From: Phytoseiulus persimilis
Taxonomy: Eukaryota; Arthropoda; Arachnida; Mesostigmata; Phytoseiidae
Reading direction: 5' to 3'
Assembly (NCBI GenBank): GCA_037576195.1
Contig: CM075101.1
Coordinates: 33,232,001-33,296,000 of the forward strand
Length of the DNA stretch: 64,000 bases
The translations under genes were made by a program, and so were the position numbers. Of this stretch, positions 26,001 to 39,386 are shown in pieces (positions within the stretch are counted from its first letter, which is position 1; the number at the start of each line of letters is the position of its first letter). The notes under the pieces were generated by a model. It did no database searches and was not told where the DNA came from. It saw only the letters and a list, made by a program, of their open reading frames with translations.

Positions 26001-29000
26001 CGGGGCTCCGACGAGTGTGAGATCGTCCGCTTGGCAGTCTCGCGCCACCTCATGATCCTCATTCTGGGATCTTCTCGTTAGCGGACCCCGATCGAGAAGA
26101 AATGATAGCTCTCTGTAATAACTTTGCTGGCTAAACGGTCATCGCACTTTGTCCGCGGGAGTCTCAAAAAGACCCGCGGAGAGGATTCCCGGTTTTGCAG
26201 CGGAATTCTCCAGACGACATGGTAGCCGTTGATGCCATGATCGTGAATTCTCGGAGAGTGAATTTCCAATTCGTTGGATATTCAAAGATTGTTTTATTTC
26301 GCGTGCGAGCATCAATCAACGCTGACTTTTCAGGCGTATCGTCTTCAGACCTCCTTCTCGAGCGATCAGTGAATGAAAACGGAAGTAGCATCTTCCCTCC
26401 GTTTTCCATCATGGGAACATCGCGAAGCGCTGCCATCTCTCTTTGATCTGTTGGTCCATCGATCGCTTGACTTACGGAGTTCCTCTCCGGCAGCGTGATC
26501 TGGACTCCTTCTGGATGGAGACCCGTAAGGACCGGTCGTAGCGGGATTAATGATTTCTGCGGCTCAAATATGAAAGACTTACAACGTAGAGCTCATGCCC
26601 TTCCCTTTCGGTGTGTACGTTGCGGCGGCGACAACGACAGTCATGTTGTCGGTGGTGGAATGGTGCTTATGGTAAGGATGCAGAGACTCACGAAGGATTG
26701 GCTGGGTGACCTTCGCGCCCAATGTCGAAATGTTGCTTTTGCATGCCCTCGTTTGTCCCTTGGGTGCCATGCCGTGCCTAGCTTACCAACGCCTTCTCGG
26801 TACGGCTCGTAGGCACAATTCTCCACGGGAAGGTCCAACGGGATCCAATGGGAGGATTTGCCAGATGGCAAAGCAACGCCGACAACCTTTTATCGTCGCC
26901 GTTGTAGTTGCCACCGCTATTGTTGCGAGTATTATTGTTGCTGTCGTTGTTGTCTGGGGGCTGGTTGTGACGGCCGCTCGTGACAGCGCGTCAAAAACGT
27001 CTATCATCTATTCTGCAGCCATTTGTGGAATTACGCGCACTCGCTCGCTCGCTTGCGTCTGAGGCGCTCTTCCTGTCATCCAGCTGCGTCATGAAGGGAA
27101 CTCACTTTCCTCGTCGTGCAGCAGTTTGAATCTAGGTATTTTCTCCCTTCTCTCCCCCGCCAATGGCAACTTGGGCCAGCTCTCGAGGAAAACTGCTCAG
27201 AACAGGTTCATCTGGACATATATGATGCATCGCCCCCTAGAATACTATCCGGGACTCTCAACCCGCTGTGTAAACTCTTAACAGCAACGCCGTTCACTCC
27301 CTTCGATCATTCATCCTCCAATTGTGCCTGCCTCCATCGATCCTACAGGCTTGTGAAACTGACTGCTGAAAGCTCGAAGTGCGCAGCATTGTTTCCCATT
27401 GGAGCATTGTGGATCGAACCGGCAGCTTGAATGTTCTGAGAAGAGTGGCCCGAGCTCCTAACCTCCATCGCTCGAACACATCTTAGGCGCCGTCGATTCG
27501 TCCGATCCCTCTTTTGTATCGGTCATTGCTTCGGCCGTGGGCGCGGTCGAAAAGTCTCTTAGAGTCAAAAGCGGAGCTCGAACTCTCACTCAATTTACTT
27601 CTCATTCGCTCAGTCTGGTATCTCCTCAAATGCAGCCTACCATCACTAAATCCAGTGAAGAAACGGACGAGGGAACGGCCGGGAGAGGAAGCAGGCGAGT
27701 TTCTAATCCGGGACCGTTGCAATGGTTTCCGTACAGACATCGACCGACCGTACGCGGAGTCAATGGTTTCGGAAAGAAAACGTTATTTGAATTCACCACA
27801 GAGCTCATTACGAACCCGCAACGTCTGTGTAGCCCTTGGACGGCCGCTGGCGCCGACTCTAGACTGTCTCATCCTAATTCAATCTTCTTAGGTACCGCAA
27901 ATACGAAAGGACGAACAGACGACTGTATTCTCTCTACGACGTAGATCCTGCGTCTGAACCATTGTTGCAACATGACGACGCCGAAACACCCAATGACAGA
28001 CAGGCAATCCTGCCCGAACATGGACCATGTGCACCGGGATCGAGCATTCCAGCGTCCTCTTTCAAGGCTCCACTGAGTTTAATTTGTAAGGAGGTCACCA
28101 TTCTTCGTGAATTCCTCGACCCGTTTCAGACTGCTATTGGCATCGAGAAAAACAACTGGAACCATGGTCGGCCGTTTCTCTGGAACGTTGTTTGAAATAA
28201 CAGAGTTGTTTGGCCATTCCGAAGAAGCACATTCGGCGAGAATGCCTCAGCTGGCCCAGGAAGCAACTGCCGCAAGAAACTGCGCTCTTACTCCCACTGT
28301 ATGAAGGGAACTGGCGAGATGGAGTTAGCTTATTGAATGGAAATGAACGTTGGCAGAACCAACATAGACCCGCACATACCCACGCATATACAGAAGGCCA
28401 AGTGGTCACCAAGGACCGCTGAGTAGCCAACGCACGATGTTTCCTTGTTTCCGACGTAACCAAGCTATGTGCCGGAGACTCGTAAGAATACGCAGCCCAC
28501 TGAAAGTATCCTCATGATTCTTCGCGAGACTACTGTGTGATACTGTCTGGGTGCCATTCTCAAGTCTCTGTCATGAGCCGGGAACTGAATTCGCGATGCG
28601 CCCGATGCTCGCGAGGACGGGAAACCAGACATGATCGCAACGCAGAAATGTCTCCTGGGAGTAGGACAAAACATTTCGAGGCCTCGACCCACTCGGAATG
28701 CAATTCACTTGAGGCAACGCATCGTCTGGGCTCTCGTTCGAGGCACGAAGCGATTTGACCGATGCTTGTTAGTTCAATGATCACTCCGATACCGAACATG
28801 GCGATGACACAGCATCAATCAACACCAGATCCCGTGGAGTGCGCTCCCCGCCGGTTTGCAGCGGCAGCGGAAATAAATGATTTCCGAGCGATATCCAAGA
28901 TATTCCAGTCTGCGCGAGTACGTCAACAGAGAAACAGACGACCTGAGCAGCTCAGGAGCAAGCCGTATTTTCAGAGGCTTCCCTTCTAATGTGAAGCAGG

Positions 29001-30240
29001 AGTTTCAACATTCAAGCAGTGAAAAAACGTAGCGCTCCGCATTCCTCGGCTGCTCTGTCAATTATGAATCTTTCTCCTCAATGACTGCAGCGGCATGAAA
29101 TACCTCACTAACGAGACTGCCGGGTCGTCCCCTCGCTGTGTAGCAGACCTAACGACTCGCTCCTGCCGCTGCAGCCTAACACTCAGGCCTTTTCTTTCAA
29201 GTGCAGTAACAAGCTCGACGCAGACAGCTTGACACTTGGTCTTTTTGCCAGTGATTAGCAGCCTCGCAGATACTGGACAACGAGGTGTTGAATATCCTGT
29301 ACCTTCAACATAGTCGATGAAGGGAATGGCCCCGCGCAAATTCTCATTAGGGCTGGGCCCTATCCTCTGAGACCGGGCAATCGCTCGAATCGCTCAACAA
29401 AGAAAAAAGGTCCGAGTTAATTTTTCCACCAAAACTGAAGAGAGATTCCTTCTGCGATAACAACTGAGGAACATTTGTCTGTTGGTGATTCCGAGTTCTC
29501 CTTTTATTGGTGAGAGTCCTAGAAGAGCCATGAAATTTCATCGACCGTGCCTTAGGTTCACTTCCGAAACATTGGAATTCCGCGAATCACCACCGAAAAC
29601 CTCTTCATGGGCTGCCCCTTAACTCGACGATCCTCCAATGGGAGCTAGAAACACGCCGTCGTTATATCTGGAAGTCATTCATGCGAAGCCGGTGCTTTGA
29701 TCACTGTAGGACTCGTGACAGGCGATGACGTATTTGCAAACAGAGCCGAAATGAGCACTTTTATTTATGTGAATAAACGATTCGGCCATGTGTTTCGAGC
29801 GATCTTCCAACGCGTTTGTCCCAGAAAGAGACCGCCACAACGGTCGCTCAGTCACGTGATCCCATGTAAAAACGTCAGTGAAATACAGTAGAGAACCATC
29901 ATTTTACTTCGGAGCTCCGATCGTGCCTTGAAAAAGATGTATGCATGACGCACAATTGGAGAGAAACGAACAATCACGAGAGGAGGAGCGATGCGGTAAC
30001 TGGGCTGTCTAGAGGAACATGCTCCACGTTGCATTCCAGCGATGCGGGAACACTGATGTTGATAAGACATCTTGGAAGATTCAGTGGAAAGAGAGCAGTC
30101 GAGCCCCTTTCGACAAGCTTCCATGTCCCTATAACAGAGACAGCCCGTCTAGCTACAGGGCGCTTCTCTGGGAGCAGAAATCCTCCGCGAGGTGAGTTTT
30201 ATTCGTTCGTTATGCTGCACAGAAGCGTGCGTGAGAACGG
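20001..30240. other. No supportable gene (20-30.2 kb)
   Basis: No family resemblance or splice-consistent exon chain was found. Several frames of 80-150 codons look superficially protein-like (for example minus strand 21561-21821, cysteine-containing, and 24654-24935), but they are isolated and of a length chance readily gives. A GTT/TTG-rich interrupted microsatellite lies near 26,890-26,960. Confidence 0.5.
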
Positions 30241-30262
30241 GCGTGCATGCATGCATGCATAC
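30241..30262. repeat. TGCA microsatellite
   Basis: A short run of tetranucleotide TGCA units flanked by CGTG and ACGCGT. The unit is self-complementary, so the run is also palindromic. Confidence 0.7.
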
Positions 30263-32509
30263 GCGTCAGCAGGCCGTAGGTTTGAGCCGACCCGTCGAAT
30301 GCCGCGCCTATATGCGTGTCCGGGCTTAAGACCGTGTTAGGAGGAACGCGGTGCATTCATCCCCGCTCAGCTCAACTCGAGTCTCCGAACGAGTGACTGA
30401 AGCCAGGAAAAAGTGCCTACGTACAAATGTCGCTCAGAACGAGCGAGTTTATGAATCCAATTTCAAATTGTCATTCAGCCCTCCGAATGCCTCTGAGTGC
30501 GTTGTACCTTCCCCGCTTTACGACCGACGCAATCTTTAATGACATTATGTTGCTTAGTGGAGTGTAACTGCTTGTCGTAAATCTTCGCTCGCCTTTTTAT
30601 GGTTTGCATGTGCTGCAGAAGCATAAGTCTTCACCGCAACTGCAGCGATCCGACGATTTCGCATAGAGGCTCGCTTCAAATTTTGAGGAGAGTGTTCACT
30701 GTGCGATTCAGTTCCTCTCTGCTCCAGTGAAACGTTCGGAAACGGTCCGTAGGTGCTAGCTGTCTCATCCTTTCGAGGTTTACCCAAGGTGGTATTGTTA
30801 CGCGCTGTCCTGCCTCAGAGCATCGAGGAGGCCGCCAGCTCCGATTGTCATTGTAGAGCGGAGGCGGAACTTCATTGAGTGAAGAGCAATCATCGCCTCA
30901 ACTTCACTGGAAACCGTCGTAGAGCTTCTAGCCTCCGAAGAACCGGGCCCGAGACGACAAAGATCGGAGAAAGTGTGCTTCCAAACAACGACTGGTCCGG
31001 CACTCGTCGACTCCCGAGTTCCTGAGCAAATAAAATTCCCGCGGTCCCCATGGCGGATATTTATTCCAGCCAGGAGACGAATCCCGATCCGGGTGAGAAA
31101 ACCGTCTCTCTGAGATGTGGAGGAACGTCCTTGAGAACTTGTCGATCCGCCCACGCGGTTGGCCAGTGAGTGATCTCCTCTTCCTTGCGCGATGAGAATC
31201 TCCCAATGTTTCCTCCCGCTCCCGAGTCGAGTGGTCGGTCGACGGCCATCCAGATCCGAATCGGGTGAGCTTCATGTCTCGAATCCGATTGTCAGGGATA
31301 TGGAGAAACGCGTTGAAGTATCTCTCGTACGATGCTTGTTCGGAAGCGTATGCTACATGATCGATTGAGGGTTTTACGCAGCTGAATGTTATTTTTCCTC
31401 TCATAGTTCCTGTTCCGTATTTCGGCGGAGAAATCATTGTGGCTCATCACGGCGGCCACCGACGCTTCCTGGTACCGTACGGGTCGCTCTCCGTTTGCCG
31501 ACTCGCTCGTCTGGAATTACTCCCATGTGCTCCGACTGAAAACACTAAATCTGGATGAGACGACCTAGTGGCGCTGTTCGCTGGTTCGAGGGTCGGCCGG
31601 ACGGTTGACGCACGACCGCACGACGCTTCGTGCGAGGCTTAGACAGCAGCGCCCCTGCTCAGACTCGCGGCCCGGACGCTGCCCCTGTGGTCTCAGACAA
31701 CGTACGGACTCTCATGGCACCTATGGAGACGACTTGAGCTTTTGCCCATTCTGCGTGCCAGCCATCCGGCACTTATGCAAATAGTCCCTTTTGCGGAAGG
31801 GGTTATTTGCTTATGTGCCAACTCATCCTTCTCCCCGAAGTCACAACATGCTTGCAAACTTCTTACTCGTCAGCGATTGTGATGTTTCCGTTCAAAGCTA
31901 CAATGTCTCCGAACGTTCCAGCCCCTCCTCTCCGATTAACGTGTGACTCACATGCCGGAATCCGCCGTTATCTAACGAGCTCTCCACCATCCTCAACCAA
32001 GCTCACTTCTTCCGACTCGTCCTCATGCGATGTGAAATTCCACTCGAAATCTAGAACTAGATTTCAGTTTCGTTTCAGTCTGCGACCGTCGTTTGCTCCG
32101 ATTAGAGAGAGCCGGCTGTCGATTCGCGATCCTCGTAGTTCACGTTCTTTTTTCCGTGACAAGGAAACACTACCGCAATCAAGGGTCTGCGACGGCTCAA
32201 CCGACGAATCTTTGGTTTCATGATAACATGACCGAGGGGCCACGGAAAGGTTGAGAATTCCCGGAAGACAGCCCTGCCGGGTTCTCTGCTCGCCGTATGC
32301 GATTAAACGCGCAGATTACGATCAGCCCAAAATGAAAGTCTGATCGATATCCTAGAGCGCCGATCGAACTAAAGCGATGGACGGTGGAGCTGATTCCAGA
32401 AAAGATCCATGATCTGAACCTGGATCTCGACTCGCTCCATACGTGGCCGGAGTCTCTCTCTCAGAATCAATCAATTCTAATTACAGACTTCAGTCGTGGT
32501 GGGTGGACC
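30263..32509. other. SPARC upstream region with one weak minus-strand candidate
   Basis: This interval precedes the SPARC start codon and must hold its promoter, but I see no decisive TATA box. A minus-strand frame at 30928-31437 starts in a CACAATG context and encodes about 85 residues of fairly natural composition before turning arginine- and serine-rich. It has no recognised domain and is within chance length, so I do not call it a gene. Confidence 0.4.
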
Positions 32510-35500
32510 ATGATCTCGGTTCAAAGCGTGACGGCTCTGGTGTTGGTGTCTTGTGTCTTTCAGGCGCAATGCGCTCAGAGAAGCGATACAGCCCAGAACA
32601 CGCTCAAGGAGAAAAAGTTCAAACGTGAGTGCAACCGCCGGGGATCCCCGCGAGGAGTGAATGATTCCTTCACATATTCGGATTCGAGAAAAGAAATGGC
32701 GAAAGCTGATATCCGCGGATGTCCAAGAAAATTTTCCAAGCCTATTGAAATTCCAGATCCCTGTGACGGAAAGATTTGCGAAGCTGGAACGCAATGTGTT
32801 GTCAAAGCAGACCGCTCCGCTGTGTGTGAGTGTGTCAAGGAATGTAGGCCAGAAACCGACGAACGCCGGAAGGTAATAAACGAACTGAGGACTGGGTGGC
32901 TCCGGTTTTGGAAAGCTTGTGGATTTTCGATGGAAAAGCTGCACCAATCGGGGAAAAATGTTGTCGTGGCGTCTGAGATCCTTGTCGCGTTTCGCTCGGC
33001 GCCAGATGCCCCTGTTCCCTTTAGTAACCTTCGGCGCAAATCATGAGTTTTCTCGTCCAGCAACCCGACGAGAATCGCGCAGCCGGAATAAGACGTGTTA
33101 TTGTTTTTCGTCAGGTATGCTCAAACTACAACGTGACGTTCGATAGTTTGTGCCACCTGCATCAGATGGCTTGTCTGTGTCGACAAAGCAGCGAGGGCTG
33201 CATCGATGGAGAATATGAACACTTGCATCCTGACTACTTCGGCACGTGCAGAGATATACCCAAGTGTTCTAGTGAGGAAATGTCCGATTTCCCGAGGTGA
33301 GTGGGCGATAACGAGAACCCGGACGGTCGTGTACTCAGCACAGTCTCTGAGAGAAAGGACCCAAGCTCTGCCTCTATCTCCGAGATCCGCGCCAAAAGCT
33401 GATCGAATCGACAGGAAGAGAGTTGAAGCGCCATGGCAACATTTGTCGACAATCTCACAGTGGAAGCTAGCGGCGCCGCGGCAAGAAAAACTCGCAGAAC
33501 CGAAGTAGGCGCGATCATTGAGGCCAAGGCGTGGCTTTCGGAGCAATTTTTCTCGGATCTCGTCTTTTGAAATGTCTGCGGCGGCACCGAAAGCGCTTCG
33601 TATGCTTGCCAGCGCACAAGCATCCTGCTAAACAGCCATTGAACGACGAAACGACAGTGCCAGCCAGTTGTCGCCTCAGAAATCGAGCCGTAACACTTTT
33701 AGGCGCAACCAGGCAGTAAGTCAGCCTCCCGGCGAACGAGTCGGTTTCAGCGGCGACGACGGGAACGACGACTACGGTGTTTCCGTTCCGTAAGGACCGA
33801 TACCGCTTCCTTCGATACGGAGTTGGAGCGCACTGTTCCGGCGAACGCGGCGCCGGCAGCGCGGGAAGCTCATGCGGAGGAAACGGCGAGGATTCTTCCT
33901 GTGGGAACTTCCCGAGCGCTCGACGCGTGGTCAACGTCCCCACTGCGGAACCTCTTTCGGCATCGATGCCTTCCCAGCAGGACCTTTATTTTGCTCGACG
34001 ACTTCACATGAAAACTACACGTGCAACGAGTACGAGAACGACCGCACGGCGGAAGAGCAGGAAGTTGGGAAGTCGTGTATCGTATTGTAATTGTTGTCGT
34101 TCTCGAGTCAAGCGCCGTTTGAGCGCAGCTGAGCCCCCGACCGACGACATCGTCAAGCGAGCCATTCAAGGGAAGCGTGTGGCGGAGGTTGACAGCGGAT
34201 TGCAGTCGCGCGAGATCCAGAACGAGCCGCGCATATGAATGTTGGTGCGGAAGCCATTGCTTGCTTTATGTTGCGGTAGGCGGAGGGGTAGCCCAAGGGA
34301 GGAAACGAAAGGAGGCTTTGCCGTGTCGGTTTCAGTCGGCTCTCTCGGTTCCATCCTTCTAGGCCGAACTACATGATATGCTTTCCTGCGATGAGCACTT
34401 GCGCCGAAACGGCGTCGAGTTGCCGCCGGCGCAGTCGCAAACTAACTGACTCTTCTCGGAGGCCTCTCCATTCGAACACAATGCAGTCTGTTCACCGGGT
34501 CAAGTACAGTTACAGATGCCAATGCACGCGGCCGGGAGGGCGGTCGGGCGAGCGAATCATGAAAGGATGACTGCGACTGGATCATTCTTGGATCAGAGAT
34601 CGCCAAGCCACCAGACATTCGCGGGAGCGGATGGGGACTTTTGTGAAAAATGCAACCAGTCAGCCGAGGGTACTACTTCAACTTTCGTAGCTTTCGTTGC
34701 TGCTCTTGTTGTTATTGTTGCAGCGTACTCAATCAAGTCGGAGGGAGATCTCGCTTTCATTTTAACAGAATGTGAAGAATTCAACAAGCCGCGCTCTGCT
34801 CAGCTGCCGCCGACGGTTCTTCCTGCCAAATTGCTCGTAGTGGTCAGGCCCGGCAAGGGCGACGCGTCGCCGCGCCGTGCTTTCGGGATCGAAACCAGCA
34901 GAGCCAAAAGAAAGCGGAACACGAAGCGAGAATTGCTCCCAGCAGAAACGACATCCATCCTGGCAGCGCGCCAGTAATTTGCCTTTATTATTTTGCCGCA
35001 TGTCAAAAGCGATCGGGAAACTCCGCTAGCTTCAATATACTGTAGTCACTCTTGCACTTCCACGGACAGAGAGCACTCGGAACATTTTTTCACGATGGGA
35101 ATCAGTCCTAGCGGGCTCGAGAATGGAGATGCCCCCGAATGGAATCGCAGAAGGCACTCCCGGGGAGACGAGAGGAACGAACTGCGGTTTCCGCTCGTGG
35201 ATTTCGAGTTCGAGCGGAAATCTCCTCGAAGGAGATACGAACGTTCCGAGAACTGTGGCAGTCCATTGAAATCGCCGGGTTTCTCCGTTAATCTATGCAC
35301 ACGTGGGCGATGGTTGAACAAGTGCATCCAGCTCGCTCTTCTGATAGACCGACCTGATATTTTTCCCTGATCCTTGACGGCTCTTTCGACACGATGCCTG
35401 ATTCGTGGGAGGCGAGGGCAGCAATGGGCGTTTCAGCTCGAGTGTAATTGATTGTGTGAATTCGAAAGATACGATTAGACCTTCGTCTCCCCAGGCGAAT

Positions 35501-36090
35501 GCGAGAATGGCTCTTCAACATAATGAAGGATCTAGCTCAGAAGAAGGCTCTGAACCCGAACTACGAAAAGCTGGAGAAGGAAGCGGAGCACAATTATGGA
35601 CATCACGGTCGTCAATGGGTCAACGCTGTCATCTGGAAGTACTGCGACCTTGACACGGAGCCCGCCAATAGGTAGGCATACTTCTTCCCGAAAGCGGGAA
35701 TAAGCAGACTCCTTAATAACCTCAAGCGTAGGAACACTGCTCGCGCTCGTGACAGGATCGTTTTCCTCCAACAGGATCGTTTCGCGTCACGAGCTTTATC
35801 CTCTCAAAGCTCCTCTACTCGCGATGGAGCACTGCATCGCCCCATTCCTGGATTCCTGCGATGCGGACAACAACCATCTGGTAATGACCACAGTCCGCTC
35901 TTCTGTTCGACTGTCCCGATGCTTAAGGTGGTGATTCCAAGGGTGCTTAGTTAGTGTACATTCATGGCGGCTGTTGAGGGCATGATTGCTTTTCCAGGTG
36001 ACTCTCCAAGAATGGGGAACGTGCCTCGGACTTGAGGTTGACGAAATTCAGGACAAATGTCAGAGTATGCACGATGGTAGACAGTTTTGA
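32510..36090 (+). CDS. SPARC/osteonectin, complete six-exon gene
   Basis: Exons are 32510-32624, 32757-32872, 33115-33296, 35495-35671, 35775-35880 and 35998-36090. All junctions are GT-AG with matching phases, giving 262 codons plus TGA. Residues 1-22 form a signal peptide (MISVQSVTALVLVSCVFQAQ). A cysteine-rich follistatin-like module follows (PCDGKICEAGTQC, ETDERRKVCSNYNVTFDSLC, with an NVT glycosylation sequon), then the helical extracellular calcium-binding domain (DFPRRMREWLFNIMKDL). Two EF-hands end the protein; the second loop, DADNNHLVTLQE, is canonical. SPARC is a secreted, calcium-dependent collagen-IV-binding matricellular protein of basement membranes. The length is close to nematode SPARC (264). 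The acidic N-terminal domain seen in other SPARCs is essentially absent. Intron 3 (2.2 kb) is by far the largest. Intron 1 is 132 bases, a multiple of three, and has no stop, so retaining it would keep the frame. Confidence 0.93.
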
Positions 36091-36189
36091 TCGAGAGCGC
36101 CAACTCATCCTACCCGCAGTGATTCCGTCTAAGCCCGAGACAGGGGAAAATTCTAATTTTCGAAGTTCCGTATCCTGGCTTTGTTTTGC

Positions 36190-36195
36190 AATAAA
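36190..36195 (+). terminator. SPARC polyadenylation signal AATAAA
   Basis: A canonical AATAAA lies 100 bases after the SPARC stop codon, the usual place for cleavage signalling. No other copy lies between the stop and this site. Confidence 0.55.
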
Positions 36196-38631
36196 CGCTT
36201 ATAGGCTTTCGGTTCCAGCCCGAATGGTTCTCAATCCATGCTGTATAAATCGGGGAGCTTATCAGTTTCGAGATTTCCATGAGTGCGGCTCACTGTGATG
36301 GTTGAATGGGATCCTTGAGAGTGACCGGATTCGCTTTTTTTGTTCGGAAGTGGGATTCCGAACGACCATCCCGCGGCTATCCAGAGCAGGCTTGCCGTGA
36401 TGTGCCGTCAGGCGTGGCCGTTTGACACGTTGGAAGACAGCACCGCGGAAATTATGACTATTGTCGTTCTCCGCAGATGGGGTTCCGTTTCGGCGCCTCT
36501 GGTCCTGCGGCAACTTGCAGGCGCACGATGAGTATTGTTTCCTCCTATTGTGGCGGATGCTACACGGCACCGAACCCAACCAAGATTGCGGGCCGGTGAC
36601 ATTCTTCCTCGGCGCACTCCTCTGGTCAGGTCGTGCATATCCACTTTGACGACATCAGAGAGCGTAATTATGGGGAAGTTCCAGCGAAAATTAGGAGCAC
36701 GGACCGTAGAAGACAAGGAGAGCTGACGGATTTATGGCACATTTGCGTCAGTGACTTTCGCATGCACTCCCCTCACAATATCTAGAATAGACGAGACAAC
36801 TGACAGTGCAATCGTCATGTCGGCTTTCCATTCCACAAAAGATGACTGAGCAATTCGCCAACGAATAGAGTAACGGATCCAAATCAGAGGACTAAAAACC
36901 GGGGAATTCGAACCATCGAAAAACTGATTCATCGACTTTGAATTATCCTTTAATCAGTGTTCAACGGGGTCGGCGAGAATGATGAGGTCCGCAGAAAACA
37001 TTTCGATACTGCCAGCGGCCTCGGCTGACTCCGCTGTCTGCCCGTCATCAGACATCCACTGCGTCTATATATTCATTATCCAAGCATCGGACCTGTAAGC
37101 CGGGCGACATTTTCCGGTGGTCCTGATATTTTGACTAGAGAGTCGATGGATGTCAGTGAAGAGATGGATTGAGCCCGATCCTGGAATATGAAGAACGGGA
37201 TTCGATTCGGAATACTTATTTTCTAGTTTGTGGTGACTTCGAATGAAGGAATGAAGCCATGTAGTCGGGAGTCGCTCGATGATCATGATATATTTTGATG
37301 AGGAGCGTTCGGGTCGAAGTTTCGCTCGGCTGGAATGTGAACTGCAACGAGTCCATGGACTCGCTCTTGTGTACCCCTGTAGAACCTGCTCAGTATTAGC
37401 GGCATAGGCATCCGATTCGCTGGTCCCGTGGAGCGGCACTCGAACTGGGAGTGGAAGCAGCCTTCCGAATAATCCTTGGAGTCACAAAGAATCACCGAAT
37501 CGATACTTGTTTCGCTCCAATTAGAACAGTCTTCAGTGAAAGATGGATGCGTTTGCCGAACTACCCCAGAATAACCGTCGCGGAGGACATATCGTTCATG
37601 AGTTGCATGTACTCTGATTTTGCATGAGTGATGGATGGAGCTGCGGCAAAATTTGAATGACACTTCGATCGGATCGACGCAAAATGCACCGCCATTCGAT
37701 TATGAATCTTTCTGCGTTGAGTCTCGTGGTAGTTCAATAGGACAGCGGATTCGAGTCCATTCACTTCCAAGACACGAGCTATAAACTGGTTGCGAGTTCA
37801 ATTTTCGTCAACATCAAGGCAACCAGGTAGAATTGAACCGGAAAATATCAGTATGCAGGGAGCCAGTACAATTAAGATGAAGAATACATAGTTCAAACGC
37901 TGCCTCCGGGGTTGGGCGCTGAGCAGCAGCGCGTCCACACGCTGAACCACCAGGCCTCTTCCTAAAGAAATTCGTTGGGAAACGAGATCGCGTCCTGCTT
38001 GCAGACCCTGGAGTTCTCAACCACGAACGGGGTGGAGCGTTCTGTGTTGCGCAAGTTTTGAATGGACAGTTATTATGTGTATGAACATTGCATTTGGGAC
38101 TCCTTCGGTACTGATCAGCTCCACGGAACGCTATCTGCTCCGACTCCATCGTCCTCCCCCCATGAAAGAATGTATCTTCCCCCCGTATATCGGAATCGAA
38201 CTCAAAGATGCGGAACTTGACAGCAAGCCGTGCGGCACGTCGCAGATCAGATGAGGCAACTCTGCCACACTCGGGTGTGAACAAGATTTATCTTCTGGGA
38301 TATATAGGGTGCTGAATGGGGGTCGATTCGCTTGAACGGTGTCATCCTCCCACATTGCAGCGGAATTTCATTTCAGAACTATCCTTCGACGAGACCTGCC
38401 TTCTTGATAAATGAATCTCGATCGCCCCTCCCTAGATTTTTCTCGAGCGACATACAGAGTGGCCCCTTCAACTAGAGACTCTCCTATATCGATTCTGTCA
38501 CGGCTAAGGAGCCCTCCAAGGTTCGTTAACAGTGTACGATCCCTCATTTTCTGAGTCGGAAACAAACATTCCCAGTTATGACCACCGAGAGCGGGGGGGA
38601 AAAGTCATAAGTTCCATCAAAAATCCACGAA
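36196..38631. other. No supportable gene (36.2-38.6 kb)
   Basis: Overlapping minus-strand frames at 37065-37770 have a fairly natural composition, including a cysteine-containing 126-codon frame at 37283-37663. I recognise no family, and the frames do not join through consistent splice sites. Confidence 0.45.
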
Positions 38632-38656
38632 CCCCCCCCCCCCCCCCCCCCCCCCC
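38632..38656. repeat. Poly-C tract (C25) beside a transposon-like motif
   Basis: An uninterrupted run of 25 cytosines, followed within about 15 bases by CCTGGATCCGCCACTG. From memory, phrases close to GGATCCGCCACTG next to G/C runs are common at the ends of transposon relics in many animal genomes. A run of seven guanines lies about 33 bases upstream. The poly-C run is seen directly; the transposon reading is inference. Confidence 0.5.
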
Positions 38657-39386
38657 TTGAGTCACTCCTGGATCCGCCACTGGATCTATCACAAAGATAT
38701 ACAGGAGCTCTGTTGCTCGGGCGCAACGCAGGAAGCTTTTGCTGAAACTCTGACAGACAGATCAAGCTATTTTCATAATGGGGATAACATTAGATTTCTA
38801 CGTTGTTTTACTCCCAATGCATCGACTGCGTAGGGCATTGCCTCTGATGTCGAAGTTTCTATCGGCGACTTCGAGAAAGAGGATTTTCCGGCGAGAAAAC
38901 GCCTCCGAGTTTATCCTGGTGGCACTTTGGGGCAATACGATAATTACCCACAACTCGAAATGTCAATCACCCATAGCCGTGAAGTGTGAGTGGGCGGTAG
39001 GGGAATCTTTAGGGGAGGATGCTCTTCATCGTTCGCAGCTGCTGTTCTTGTATCCGCCAAACCAGGTGTATGCTCTTGGCGCTGTAGAATTAGGACTCGA
39101 TCGATATTTCTGGCTGCATTGGATGTTCTGTTGAGAACTCGATTTCGTAGGAAAGCTGTGTAGGGCTGCCACGAATACAATTCCATCGGGTCCAGATTTT
39201 TTTCCGCGGATAACAGTCAATTATTCCCAAGAATTTTCCCTCCGGAGTCTCCGACTTCCGTTGAGAGCCCTCCAGCGCCTCGAAGGAAGAGCGATTTCTA
39301 CGAATGGCGACAGCCTTGCAAGTACCCTGAATGAGCAGGAATGGGGAACTCATCAGTGTGACTCGTATAGAAAAAGGTACTGGGTG

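Noticed and set aside
28801..28990. Possible exon in frame from 28762
   Set aside because: Short, no conserved residues and no matching donor or acceptor.
35745..35774. Earlier acceptor (GACAG) for SPARC exon 5
   Set aside because: It lies 19 bases upstream of the used one and would break the frame; the CAACAG acceptor fits the phase and homology.
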